A stretch of 64,000 bases of DNA from Antedon mediterranea. Taxonomy: Eukaryota > Echinodermata > Crinoidea > Comatulida > Antedonidae. A model generated the notes under the pieces. That model was not told the origin of the DNA. It did not search any database and saw only the letters and a list, made by a program, of their open reading frames with translations. Within the stretch, counting starts at the first letter, position 1, and each line of letters starts with the position of its first letter. The translations under genes were made by a program, and so were the position numbers. Shown in pieces: positions 1 through 10,877 of this stretch. Location of the stretch: the NCBI RefSeq assembly GCF_964355755.1, contig NC_092676.1, positions 4,696,288 to 4,760,287 of the forward strand, written 5' to 3'.

Positions 1-353
1 ATATCTTTTTATATCTTGGTACCAAATTATATACCCGCTCACCTGTGGTGGTCACTTTGAGTGGTGATGGTCAGTATTAAAGTAGAGATAAATTTTCCCC
101 GTATCCACACAGGGGACTGCCCCACCGGAGGTGCTGACCGGTCGTGGGGGACCAATGTTTTTTTACTTTTTTTTTGGTATTTAATTGTTGTTGTATGTAT
201 GTACATGTAAATGCATTTAAATAATAGCCACCAAACTGACAAACACTCGCTTCTTTTTGGTGTACTGCTGGGTGTTGTTGTCAAAATTGTAAATTTTAAT
301 AATTGAAATTGTGATTGTGAATAAACTAATATATTGTATATTTCACTTCACAG
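1..353 (+). other. Intron tail upstream of the terminal exon
   Basis: AT-rich sequence ending in a polypyrimidine/AG acceptor at 342-353. I see no exon or recognisable repeat in it. Confidence 0.4.
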
Positions 354-551
354 GCTTATTACACTGAGCTAGTGAACCATTTGCTAAGTACCCAATCAGA
401 TCCAACCTACTATCAGCGTTTGGCAGAAGCTTTTAACCTTTTGACCCCTCCAGGACAGCCACTATCCTTAGATAGAGCGCACAAGGCATCATTTTACAAG
501 AAGCTGGAAACGTTCTTATCAAATGTACGTTTACTACTTTGTGTGAAATGA
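354..551 (+). CDS. Terminal coding exon of a plus-strand gene, possibly exportin/karyopherin family (partial)
   Basis: A splice acceptor (ttcacttcacag) is followed by 65 sense codons and TGA at 549-551. The peptide opens AYYTELVNHLLSTQSDPTYY, continues with AEAFNLLTPPGQPLSLDRAH and ends FLSNVRLLLCVK. It looks helical, like the last HEAT-type repeats of a nuclear-transport receptor, and the ending resembles my recollection of an exportin C-terminus; this is memory, not a search. The codon after FLSN overlaps a GTACGT that could be a donor, but the frame reads straight to a stop, so a terminal exon is the simpler reading. The rest of the gene lies left of the window. Confidence is good that this is coding and low for the family. 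Confidence 0.5.
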   Translation, partial: AYYTELVNHLLSTQSDPTYYQRLAEAFNLLTPPGQPLSLDRAHKASFYKKLETFLSNVRLLLCVK

Positions 552-789
552 TGATGTATAAAGAACCTTGATGAAGATATAAAAGCAGCTTGTTTCTCTT
601 CCATTTTCATGAATGGATTATTATCAGTGGTAGAATGATAACATGGAGGAAATGATATTGGTGATGAGCAACAACACATCTGGTTTATGCAAATTATTTG
701 CGCAAGTAACGCATGATATGGTAATCAGATGCTAGTGCCAATTATATCAACAGAGCAGAAAATGATTTCAGAAGTAAAATTGAAGAACT

Positions 790-1435
790 GATGTTGGTAA
801 TACAGTAAAACAATACTGGTTCAGATTTGGCTGATGACAATTGGCAGAAATGGCCTTCCTGTTGAAACTAAATGGCAGAACTTGATGTTCGTAATACAGT
901 ATAGTAAATACTATACTATTACTGATGATAGTTGGCAGAAATGGTCTTCCTGCCGGAAAGTACTGATGTTGGTAATACAATATATCAATACTGGATCAGC
1001 TATTGCTGATGATAGTGGCTAGAAACTGTGTTCCTAATGGAAGTACAATGTTGGTAATACAATACATCAATACTGAATCAACTATTGCTGATGATAGTTG
1101 GGAGTACTGGAGTCAGTAATACAATATTTCAATGCTGGTTCAGCTTTTGCTGATAACAGTTGGCAGAAATGGTCTTCCTGTTGAAAGTAAATGGCAGAAT
1201 TTGATGTTGGTAATACAGTATAGAAATACTGGTTCAACTATTGCTGATGACAATTGGCAGAAATGGTCTTCCTGCTGGAAGTAAATGGCAGAACTTGATT
1301 ATGGTAATAAAATACATCAATGCTGTTTCAGCTATTGCTGATGACAGAACTGGTCTTTCTTATGATGTCAGAAATACAGCAGAACAGAACAGAACAGAAA
1401 TCTTACTGTAGGAAGTAAAAGATGATGGTACTGAT
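790..1435. repeat. Degenerate tandem repeat, roughly 70-110 bp units
   Basis: The phrases gatgttggtaatacaatat, tattgctgatgatagttgg and cagaaatggtcttcctg recur in the same order about seven times with indels and substitutions. The units are too diverged for an exact period. There is no coding potential. The block lies directly against the much younger 48-bp array to its right. Confidence 0.8.
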
Positions 1436-1469
1436 GTCAACATGGTGGAATGATGTTGCTTTGGATGGA

Positions 1470-2095
1470 GACCGTTGGAGATACTGTAGCATGCATAAGT
1501 GTAAATGGGTACCTACAGGTCGTTGGAGATACTGTAGCATGCATGAGTGTTAATGGGTACCTACAGGTCGTTGGAGATACTGTAGCATGCATGAGTGTTA
1601 ATGGGTACCTACAGGTCGTTGGAGATACTGTAGCATGCATGAGTGTTAATGGGTACCTACAGGTCGTTGGAGATACTGTAGCATGCATGAGTGTTAATGG
1701 GTACCTACAGGTCGTTGGAGATACTGTAGCATGCATGAGTGTTAATGGGTACCTACAGGTCGTTGGAGATACTGTAGCATGCATGGGTGTTAATGGGTAC
1801 CTACAGGTCGTTGGAGATACTGTAGCATGCATGAGTGTTAATGGGTACCTACAGGTCGTTGGAGATACTGTAGCATGCATGAGTGTTAATGGGTACCTAC
1901 AGGTCGTTGGAGATACTGTAGCATGCATGAGTGTTAATGGGTACCTGCAGGTCGTTGGAGATACTGTAGCATGCATGAGTGTAAATGGGTACCTGCAGGT
2001 CGTTGGAGATACTGTAGCATGCATGAGTGTTAATGGGTACCTGCAGGTCGTTGGAGATACTGTAGCATGCATGAGTGTAAATGGGTACCTGCAGG
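1470..2095. repeat. 48-bp minisatellite, about 13 nearly identical copies
   Basis: The 48-bp unit contains ggtcgttggagatactgtag, catgcatgagtg and ttaatgggtacctaca. Copies differ only at a few positions (for example gtaaat/gttaat, ctaca/ctgca, atgagt/atgggt), which implies recent expansion. Because 48 is divisible by 3, both strands stay open, giving artefactual 16-residue-repeat reading frames. The variants cluster towards the right-hand end. Confidence 0.95.
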
Positions 2096-3115
2096 AATAT
2101 TTACCAGGCAGATCTTGTTACAAGATATCTCCAGTTAGTTTTTATGTGCTTATTTATTTCCAAAATATGTTTTAAAACTCTTTATTAATCGATAGATGGA
2201 CCAAAAAGCTTTATTTATGTAAAAAATAAGTTTATAAATAATTCGTCAAATTTTAAACAATTTTAACTGGCAATTTTTATTGCCAACTTTAATGTAAGAG
2301 AATTTAAATTTTACTCATGTACTTTATTTTAAATGCTATAAAACTGATATTTAAATGACCTATGTTATGTGCTGTATTTATTTTTGTGGGTATAATTTAA
2401 TGAAAATATGAATGGATATGACTGGCCTGTTTTCCATGTGTTTTTTAATCTGCCAAACCGTTTTCTACCACGCCTCCTTCAGCGATTCAAACGTAGTAGT
2501 TTTTTTTTACGAGAAAAAGTTTCAAACCAACCAATCCAAGGGTTCAATCCTTACCTAGTTCCTGCTCCACTCCCTCAACTAAGATTTTATAATCGCGATA
2601 AATTAGTTTATCTATCCTGTATTGCGAGTTACTAGCTGTTGGATGCGTAAAAAACTTAACAGCTGTTTGCTGTTGTATTGGAAAATCTAAGGACAGCATG
2701 GATTCTTTGGCAGAGCCAAAATGTTCAACTCAATTTGTGGAAAGCCGTGAGTATTTGCTTTGTGTCAATAAGTATCAGTTTAGCTTTTGTAGTTCACTGG
2801 CTCTGTTGTCTAAACGTGTAGTCGGAACGAAGGGTGGTTTTTATATAATAGAAACTCACTGAGATAAATAGTTTTAAATATTTATTCAACTCCCCTGATA
2901 CTGATTTGGCTGGCCTGACAAGTCTGTCTTTTCTAGACAGATGGTACTAATAACTAAAGATCATTAGACAACCATTGCTAGTGAATCTTCAGCTGTTTAG
3001 TATCGCTGAAAATATTAACACAGTATTAATATAGCTCATTCTATTGGATGTACAGTAGTTACCCTGTAAGTTTAGTCTTATATTTATCGCCGAAAATACC
3101 CAAAAAAATGAAGAT
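2096..3115. other. Unassigned AT-rich interval
   Basis: Apart from the weak candidate exon at 2698-2746 I see no gene, repeat or RNA here. A 75-codon open frame at 2408-2635 has no recognisable sequence and no splice context. Confidence 0.4.
2698..2746 (+). CDS. Candidate first coding exon of an unidentified gene
   Basis: An ATG in fair context (acagcATGG) opens 16 codons beginning MDSLAEPKCSTQF and ends at a strong donor, C|gtgagt, in phase 1. A possible second exon at 3723-3796 has an acceptor (tttgtag), 24 open codons and a gtaagt donor, but its open frame does not follow from phase 1. The two cannot simply be joined. No family is recognised, and this may be a chance signal. Confidence 0.2.
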
Positions 3116-3117
3116 AC

Positions 3118-3682
3118 TGAAACCTACGGTGACTGATTTTCGCCAAAGAAAAAAATTACGGCGTTCACACGTACATGCGCATGCGTAGTACATCAACAAA
3201 CCCAGTGCCATAAAGAGTTGCGACTTTGAATGGATTGAATCAATTTGTTTAAAGGTTTTTGTTAAAATAATATTATTTTGATAATTTTAAACAAAAAAAT
3301 AGCTTTAATCCATTTAATTTAACGTTGTTTAATATCATCTTCGCAGTAACTTTATGATTGCATTATCTTAACAAAAACCTTTAAACAAATTGACTGTTTT
3401 GATATTAAATTAGATATTTTAAACCCTGTGAATACATTTTTTAATCGCATGACTTGACTCCATACACTACATAGGCATAGTTGGACACAAAAATTGCCAG
3501 TAATGTACCACATGACTTTCTTAAATCTGTGAATGCACCGAGAGGTTTGTTGATGTACTACGCATGCGCATGTACGTGTGAACAGATTGTATATATAATA
3601 CGGCGTTATAACGCCATATTAGGGCATTATTATAAAATATTCTTTTTCTTTGCCGAAAATCAGCCACCGTAGAAACCTAAAA
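3118..3682. mobile_element. MITE-like element with long terminal inverted repeats
   Basis: The left end reads aacctacggtgactgatttt and the right end aaaatcagccaccgtagaaacc, an inverted match. Further inside, acacgtacatgcgcatgcg and agtacatcaacaaacc (3168-3200) pair with ggtttgttgatgtact and cgcatgcgcatgtacgtgt (3543-3580), and aaaggtttttgtta pairs with taacaaaaaccttt. The element therefore folds over most of its ~560 bp. No transposase is present. Confidence 0.75.
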
Positions 3683-3934
3683 AATAATACTGTATAATAT
3701 ATAATGAATGTTACTCTTTGTAGATTTCCATTTTTAACGAGATTGGACGTCTCATGGGAGAAAGCTTGAGTTGTCTACCCCAATATAAATACTGTAAGTC
3801 CAACCATAAGACCTAAAATTAATTTATAGGTCCATGATCTAACTACAATGCAATTCAATTGCAAATTAATAGGCCATGTTTACTAAATAAATAAATATGA
3901 AAAGTTTATCACATGCACCATAGTTATAAATCTG

Positions 3935-4034
3935 ATTTTAAAACCTCGGCTTCGGTGTTTTTAAAACATGATCCTTCAGAAGTGATTTTAAAACCTCGGC
4001 TTCGGTGTTTTTAAAACATGATCCTTCAGAAGTG
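3935..4034 (-). repeat. Tandem duplication of the OTC 3' coding end and stop region
   Basis: A ~49-50 bp unit (gattttaaaacctcggcttc ... atgatccttcagaagt) occurs twice head to tail. Read on the minus strand, the first copy encodes the OTC C-terminus, ending in KTPKPRF and TAA. The second copy lies beyond the stop, in the 3' UTR. The duplication therefore leaves the protein unchanged but repeats the last ~15 codons as UTR. Confidence 0.9.
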
Positions 4035-7000
4035 TTAACATAACTGCCTGAAAGAGAAAACAATTATTATTATTTTTTGTTCCATTGCCCTTGTGACCGA
4101 TAGAAAACAATTCATTTATATATCAATATATTTCGCATGATTGACTGAGGCGATAGACATATCCTCTATCTTGATAACATTATTATATACATACCATTAC
4201 GGTCCACTTTCTGTTTTCGGCTTCGTCCCACACAAGCGACCTGTCGGAATAAAACACCTCGTCATCTACCTCCTCTGGCTTGCGTGGCAGGCAGTGCAAG
4301 AAACACCAATCTGAAGACGCCACCTCCGTCATCTGAATCGTGAAAAAAAATGTTTACAAATTTTAAGGACATTTGTGTAGTGGTTATCTTGCAGTAAATA
4401 ATGGTGTTTTGTCATTTTGTTTGTTGTAGCCTTCCATACCTCCTTGTAACTTTATAAACTTTAGCCAGTGTTTTAGACACATTCACCCTATGGCCTTCCA
4501 TACCTTCTTATAACTTTGATATAAACTCTATAGCCAGTGTTTTGGACACATTCACACTATGGCCTTCCATACCTCCTTATTACTTTGATAACCCTAGCCA
4601 GTGTCTTGTATACATTCACCCTATGGCCTTCCATACCTTCTTATTGACTTGATACCCCTCGAATGCTTTTAACCTGGCCAGTTTCTCTTCCTCTTGCCCC
4701 ATACTTATCCACGTATCTGTTACGATGACATTGGCATTCTCGCACGCTTCCATAGGATCAGTAGTAATGTGTAAATCAGTACCATGCTGAAACAGATAAA
4801 ATACAAATCAAATCATAGAATATCTTCATTCAGGGAGAAAATGGCTCTAGGAGTTTTATCAATGACAACTCTTGTAACATCACCACAGTTGCTGATTTTG
4901 CCATTACCCCCCCCCCCCTTATAACTGTATCTTTTATTAGAAAAATAAAAAAACAAAGTACCTCTTTTGTTATTTTTTTGCAGTCATCAATTACAAAAGA
5001 CTCCAAACCATAATCCTATAAAATAATAAATAACTTTTTGAATCAGTTATCATAATTCACATACCTTCCAAGTCCACTGCTACTTGCAGTATAGTCTTTT
5101 TGAATCGGTTATCATAGTTCACATACCTCCCAAGTTCACTGCTACTTGCAGTATAGTCTACTGCACTACCGTTGGCCCTACATTTTCTCCTGCAAGAACC
5201 GAATAATTGACAAAAATCCTCAAACTTGTTTTATTGCCCGAAAGCTCCGCTTATTTTTCTGGCTGTTTTACTTTATTGTTTTGATTTAGTTTTTTTTTGT
5301 ATCTCCAAAAACAATTTTTGTCATTATTTTATTTTGTATCTCCACCATTAAGATCCAGCCACTGATACCAACAGCATTGTCATTTTTTCAGTGCTTATTT
5401 TATTTGTATCTCCGTTAAGATCCAGCCACTGATACCCACAGCATTGCCTTTTTTCATTGCTTATTTTATTTTGTATCTCCATTGAGATCCAGCCACTGAT
5501 ACCCACAGCACTGTCATTTGTTCAGTGCTTATTTTATTTTGTATCTCCTATGAGATCCAGCCATTGATACCCACAGCACTGTCATTTTTTTCAGTGCTTA
5601 TTTTATTTTGCATCTCCTATGAGATCCAGCCACTGATACCCACAGCACTGTCATTTTTTCAGTACTTACTTTATTTTGCATCTCCTATGAGATCCAGCCA
5701 CTGATACCCACAGCACTGTCATTTTTTCAGTGCTTATTTTATTTTGCATCTCCTATGAGATCCAGCCACTGATACCCACAGCACTGTCATTTTTTTAGTG
5801 CTTATTTTATTTTGCATCTCCTATGAGATCCAGCCACTGATACCCACAGCACTGTCATTTTTTCAGTGCTTATTTTATTTTGTATCTCCTATGAGATCCA
5901 GCCACTGATACCCACAGCACTGTCATTTTTTCAGTGCTTATTTTATTTTGCATCTCCTATGAGATCCAGCCACTGATACCCACAGCACTGTCATTTTTTC
6001 AGTGCTTATTTTATTTTGTATCTCCTATGAGATCCAGCCACTGATACCCACAGCACTGTCATTTTTTCAGTGCTTATTTTATTTTGCATCTCCTATGAGA
6101 TCCAGCCACTGATACCAACAGCACTGTCATTTTTTCAGTGCTTATTTTATTTTGTATCTCCTATGAGATCCAGCCACTGATACCCACAGCACTGTCATTT
6201 TTTCAGTGCTTATTTTATTTTGTATCTCCTATGAGATCCAGCCACTGATACCCACAGCACTGTCATTTTTTCAGTGCTTATTTTATTTTGTATCTCCTAT
6301 GAGATCCAGCCACTGATACTCACAGCATTGTCATTTTTCAGTTAATTTTCCTTTGGATTCATTTTAAATTATTTAAAGCCATAAATGTACTGTTTCCCTT
6401 CAGACCCAATAAAGTGTCCTGGTAATGGGGGTTGCTTTAGTGTAAAAATATATTGTTTCTCGTTCCTTTCTTGGTAATGTGTCCTCCTATTAGGAGTGTC
6501 TTATTTTACTATACCTTTGGTGTTGCTATTTTCAAGTTTATACCAAATTTCGGTGCTGCCATCATAAGAGAATTGATAATATTATTTCCATCGCCAACCC
6601 AGGCTATCGTTAATCCTTTCAACGATCCATAATTCTCCTAATATAGAAATTATTTAGTTGGTCAAAAGTCATAATTGTTATTTGTGTATTATAGGTCAAT
6701 GAACTGTTTCACAATCTGGTTAATAGACATGCCACATGCTAAACCAGGATATCATTAAGCTCAATTTGATGATCTAATGAAAAAACCATTTCTACAGGGT
6801 AGTTGGATAAAAGTTAAAAAAATAAAATAATAGGAAAAACTATATTTAAAAATTCTGTTCAGGCCAGTAGCAGAAGGAGTATAACATACAGTATAGCACA
6901 TCATCTTTTATAATGCAATTTCCCTATTCCTGGCCAATACATATCCCTGCCCCTACCTGTAACGTCTGCAAGTCTGCTAGAGCTTGTAGGGGGTGGTAAA

Positions 7001-8462
7001 GTTCTGATAATGCATTGATAATTGGAATGCTAGCCTGCTCAGCAAATTCTTCCAAATCGGAATGATAATAAACTCTTCCAAGAAAAAAGTCTACAAATCT
7101 TGATATAACTCTACAAAAACAAAAGTTACCCCCTTGCTAAATTAATGAACATATATAATTTATGTTGCCTCCTTCTTCTGCCTTAAAATAAAGTTTTAAA
7201 ATCTTATCAATCTTTTGTATACATGTGCCAAATTTTACACTCCAGGTCATAAGCGCAATGTAAGTGATTTGACCAATCACAAGTGATGGATTATCTGAAC
7301 TGTCACTTGTGATTGGTCAACTCGCTTGTTCTGTCTCTAGTACTTACTTAGCTGAATCGTACATAGATTCATTAACTCCTAAATGAACATCATTGTCTGT
7401 TAAAAATAATGGATGTCCACCCAGTATTGAAAAGCCTGTAAAATAGATTATAAACTGTGAATACAATATGAATAATTTCAATCACTATTATTGAGCACTG
7501 TCGATCTTGCATAAATTCATACTATTGGCAAGGTACATCTAATTCCTTGTTTTCTATTGGCACTAATACTAAATAGACCATGCTCTTGAATTCTCTTTAA
7601 GCACAGGGAACTAGGCACACAGTCGACTGTGCCAATAGAAAACATCAAATTTGCATGCAGTCAACCGTGCCAATTGAATTTATTAATAAACTCTACATAT
7701 ACAAATAAGTAGAAATATAGTTAGGGTTTGTACATAAATGTTATTTAATTTTAAATGCACCATCCACACATTGTATTCCAAAAAAGTGGAATTTCTATTT
7801 ATTTCTATAAACTTAACCTATGAAGTTTGCACTTAAATTAAATGGAGAAAGAAGAAGATTGGGGCCTATAAAATATAGAATTGAAGTGATATATGGGCCT
7901 TGACCTGCTTCAGAAGACATTCTGGTTCGAGTGCTTCTCTTCTGAAAGTAAAGAGCACCAGTCTTTCCTGCTAGTGGTTTGTATTTCTCTTCAGCAGTTT
8001 TTATTCTAGTTTTGAGATCTGCTGCAACCCAAAGTAGATGCTCAACTTCTCTTTTGTTGTAATCTTTTAGAGTTAAAAAATGTCTTCCCACAAATGATGG
8101 CTGTTTTGGTTCGGTTCTGAAAGTTAACCAAAAAAAGTGAACAAATTTACATACTACGGATATAATTAAATAGGGATAATGAACATAGGCAGGACGAACC
8201 GACTTCTCTAGTAGTTGTTTGTCACATCTGTCAGCCCACTACTACTACTAGACTACTCTATCTAATGAATTACCAGAGCCTGGGATTTGGCCTAGGCCTA
8301 GCCTGTTTTTAACGACTACAAATATATTAGATTGTCACAAATTGACTTATAAACATCAACATACTGGCCTACTACATTTCCATGCGTAGCATATGCCAGA
8401 CACCCTGTAGGTGTTCTGATTTTCTGAGTAAGAAGTCGACGAAGACTCGAAATAGCTGCCAT
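3988..8462 (-). CDS. OTC: Ornithine carbamoyltransferase, mitochondrial (complete, nine exons)
   Basis: Catalyses carbamoyl phosphate + ornithine to citrulline in the mitochondrial matrix (urea cycle/arginine synthesis). Minus-strand coding exons: 8462-8404, 8116-7905, 7435-7348, 7110-6957, 6637-6515, 5015-4962, 4786-4637, 4332-4195 and 4047-3988, total 1038 nt, 345 residues plus TAA. The N-terminus [19 protein letters not shown] is Arg-rich and lacks acidic residues, as in a mitochondrial presequence. Visible motifs are STRTR (carbamoyl-phosphate site), [19 protein letters not shown] (ornithine SMG loop) and [15 protein letters not shown] (catalytic Cys region). Lengths of the last seven exons (88, 154, 123, 54, 150, 138, 60) equal those I recall for human OTC; the 212-nt exon equals human exons 2+3 fused, slightly shortened. 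The exon 1 donor (GG|gtgtct) is the weakest boundary, chosen because it is the only phase-2 GT that keeps the frame. Introns carry minisatellites. Confidence 0.93.
4400..4660. repeat. Diverged tandem repeat (~60-70 bp) running into an OTC exon end
   Basis: The phrase ctatggccttccatacct, followed by tattactttgata and agccagtgt, recurs about four times. The rightmost copy contains the donor site of the exon ending at 4637 (the minus-strand GTATGG is ccatac on the plus strand), so the array appears to be built from duplicated exon-intron junction sequence. The decoy copies lack the adjoining coding sequence. Confidence 0.7.
5036..5160. repeat. Two-copy tandem duplication in OTC intron
   Basis: The sequence gaatcagttatcataattca ... 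ctgctacttgcagtatagtc is followed immediately by a second copy with a few substitutions (period about 62 bp). Confidence 0.85.
5226..6360. repeat. 68-bp minisatellite inside a dispersed element, OTC intron
   Basis: About 15 copies of a 68-bp unit containing cagtgcttattttattttg, catctcctatgagatccagc and cactgatacccacagcac. The left edge (cccgaaagctccgcttattt, then ctggctgttttactttattg) and right edge (cctttggattc) match the single-copy dispersed element at 11840-11985 and its mirror at 16755-16900. The array thus looks like an internal expansion of one such element after it entered the intron. Confidence 0.9.
7245..7335. mobile_element. Short hairpin MITE in OTC intron
   Basis: tttgaccaatcacaagtga is followed about 20 bp later by its inverse, tcacttgtgattggtcaa, flanked by gcgcaatgtaagtg and cgcttgttctgt. 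A related copy lies at 48932-49052, where the ends cgcaagcgagttgac and gtcaaattacgtgcattgca are better preserved. Confidence 0.7.
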
Positions 8463-8522
8463 ATTTCGTCAAATACCAAAACAAAAATTAATTGAACATG
8501 TGTGTACCACTACTACTGTGTG
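8463..8522 (-). promoter_or_regulatory. What remains of the OTC 5' flank before the palindrome
   Basis: Only ~60 bp separate the OTC ATG from the start of the palindrome at 8523, so the 5' UTR and core promoter must lie largely within the element or have been displaced. The palindrome edge itself contains tatataaaatata (8527-8539), a TATA-like word at a plausible distance. This is inference from position only. Confidence 0.35.
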
Positions 8523-8869
8523 CAGGTATATAAAATATACCAAATTGGCTAGTTGAGAATTCTCAACTATTACCGCAGTACGCCTGTAACGACGAAGCCT
8601 ACCGGTATAATGGGATAGGCTGATTTCCTTGTTAACTTAAGGGGTCATTTAATTACTGAATTATGATTGGTAGTAAAGGAAATTTACTGGAATCCTATTG
8701 GATGGTAAGGTGGTAGTAGGACCATGTCCATCCCATTGCAGTAATAAAGTTGAGCCACCTGCGACCATTACAATGCCCTACCATGCTAATGTAGGAGTGG
8801 GGAAATGTTATGCTTACTACTGTTTCTTTTAATAATTTAGTACAATTAATAAGAATAAAGAATACACTT

Positions 8870-10870
8870 AACAATATACAACAAATAACATTAATGTACG
8901 ATGTAGTTTAACACTGTTCTCAACTAAAGTCATTTTGGTATACTTGAGCACATTGATAAAGAATAGGATAAACTTAACAATATACAACAAATAACATTAA
9001 TGTACGATCCCGTTTAACACTGTTCTCAACTATAGTCATTTTGGTATACTTGAGCACAGTGATAAAGAATAGGATAAACTTAACAATATACAACAACAAT
9101 GTACGATCCCGTTTAACACTGTTCTCAACTATAGTCATTTTGGTATACTTGAGCACAGTGATAGAATAGGATAAACTTAACAATATACAACAAAAGACAT
9201 TAATGTACGATCCAGTTTAACACTGTTCTCAACTATAGTCATTTTGGTATACTTGAGAACAGTTATAAAGAATAGGATAAACTTAACAATATACAACAAA
9301 AAACATTAATGTACGATCCCGTTTAACACTGTTCTCAACTATAGTCATTTTGGTATACTTGAGCACAGTGATAAAGAATAGGATAAACTTAGCAATATAC
9401 AACAAAAAACATTAATGTACGATCCAGTTTAACACTGTTCTCAACTATAGTCATTTTGGTATACTTGAGAACAGTGATAAAGAATAGGATAAACTTAACA
9501 ATATACAACAAAAAACATTAATGTACGATCCCGTTTAACACTGTTCTCAACTATAGTCATTTTGGTATACTTGAGCACAGTGATAAAGAATAGGATAAAC
9601 TTAATAATATACAACAAATAACATTAATGTACGATCCAGTTTACCACTGTTCTCAACTATAGTCATTTTGGTATACTTGAGCACAGTGATAAAGAATAGG
9701 ATAAACTTAAAAATATACAACAAAAAACATTAATGTACGATCCAGTTTAACACTGTTCTCAACTATAGTCATTTTGGTATACTTGAGCACAGTGATAAAG
9801 AATAGGATAAACTTAAAAATATACAACAAAAAACATTAATGTACGATCCAGTTTAACACTGTTCTCAACTATAGTTATTTTGGTATACTTGAGAACAGTG
9901 ATAAAGAATAGGATAAACTTAACAATATACAACAAAAAACATTAATGTACGATCCAGTTTAACACTGTTCTCAACTATAGTTATTTTGGTATACTTGAGA
10001 ACAGTGATAGAATAGGATAAACTTAACAATATACAACAAAAGACATTAATGTACGATCCAGTTTAACACTGTTCTCAACTATAGTCATTTTGGTATACTT
10101 GAGAACAGTTATAAAGAATAGGATAAACTTAACAATATACAACAAAAAACATTAATGTACGATCCCGTTTAACACTGTTCTCAACTATAGTCATTTTGGT
10201 ATACTTGAGCACAGTGATAAAGAATAGGATAAACTTAATAATATACAACAAATAACATTAATGTACGATCCAGTTTACCACTGTTCTCAACTATAGTCAT
10301 TTTGGTATACTTGAGCACAGTGATAAAGAATAGGATAAACTTAAAAATATACAACAAAAAACATTAATGTACGATCCAGTTTAACACTGTTCGCAACTAT
10401 AGTCATTTTGGTATACTTGAGCACAGTGATAAAGAATAGGATAAACTTAAAAATATACAACAAAAAACATTAATGTACGATCCAGTTTAACACTGTTCTC
10501 AACTATAGTTATTTTGGTATACTTGAGAACAGTGATAAAGAATAGGATAAACTTAACAATATACAACAAAAAACATTAATGTACGATCCCGTTTAACACT
10601 GTTCTCAACTATAGTCATTTTGGTATACTTGAGCACAGTGATAAAGAATAGGATAAACTTAATAATATACAACAAATAACATTAATGTACGATCCCGTTT
10701 ACCACTGTTCTCAACTATAGTCATTTTGGTATACTTGAGCACAGTGATAAAGAATAGGATAAACTTAACAATATACAACAAAAAACATTAATGTACGATC
10801 CCGTTTACCACTGTTCTCAACTATAGTCATTTTGGTATACTTGAGCACAATATACAACAAATAACATTAA
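8870..10870 (-). repeat. 106-bp satellite array 1 (left arm, outer)
   Basis: About 19 copies with a typical period of 104-106 bp (one of 99). Each unit holds an internal inverted repeat: actgttctcaactata and tatacttgagaacagt around gtcattttgg. Variants alternate (gatccag/gatcccg, gagcac/gagaac, aacaa/aaaaa), and blocks of several units are themselves duplicated (for example ~9140-9640 compared with ~10000-10350). Confidence 0.93.
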
Positions 10871-10877
10871 TGTACAC

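Noticed and set aside
1437-2175. Long open frames on both strands with a 16-residue repeat
   Set aside because: They are a by-product of a 48-bp tandem repeat whose length is a multiple of three; no signal peptide, domain or splice support.
2408-2635. 75-residue plus-strand ORF
   Set aside because: No recognisable domain, no splice signals and no relative in the window.
5226-6360. CRISPR-like array
   Set aside because: Units are contiguous with no unique spacers, in a eukaryotic intron.
7813-8091. A 92-residue minus-strand ORF as a separate small OTC-like gene
   Set aside because: It is internal OTC coding sequence read past its donor at 7905; the true exon starts at 8116 and connects to the others in phase.
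8974-9183. Open frames in the 106-bp satellite (also at 19313-19534)
   Set aside because: Translations of satellite DNA with mutually inverted copies; not conserved between units because of indels.
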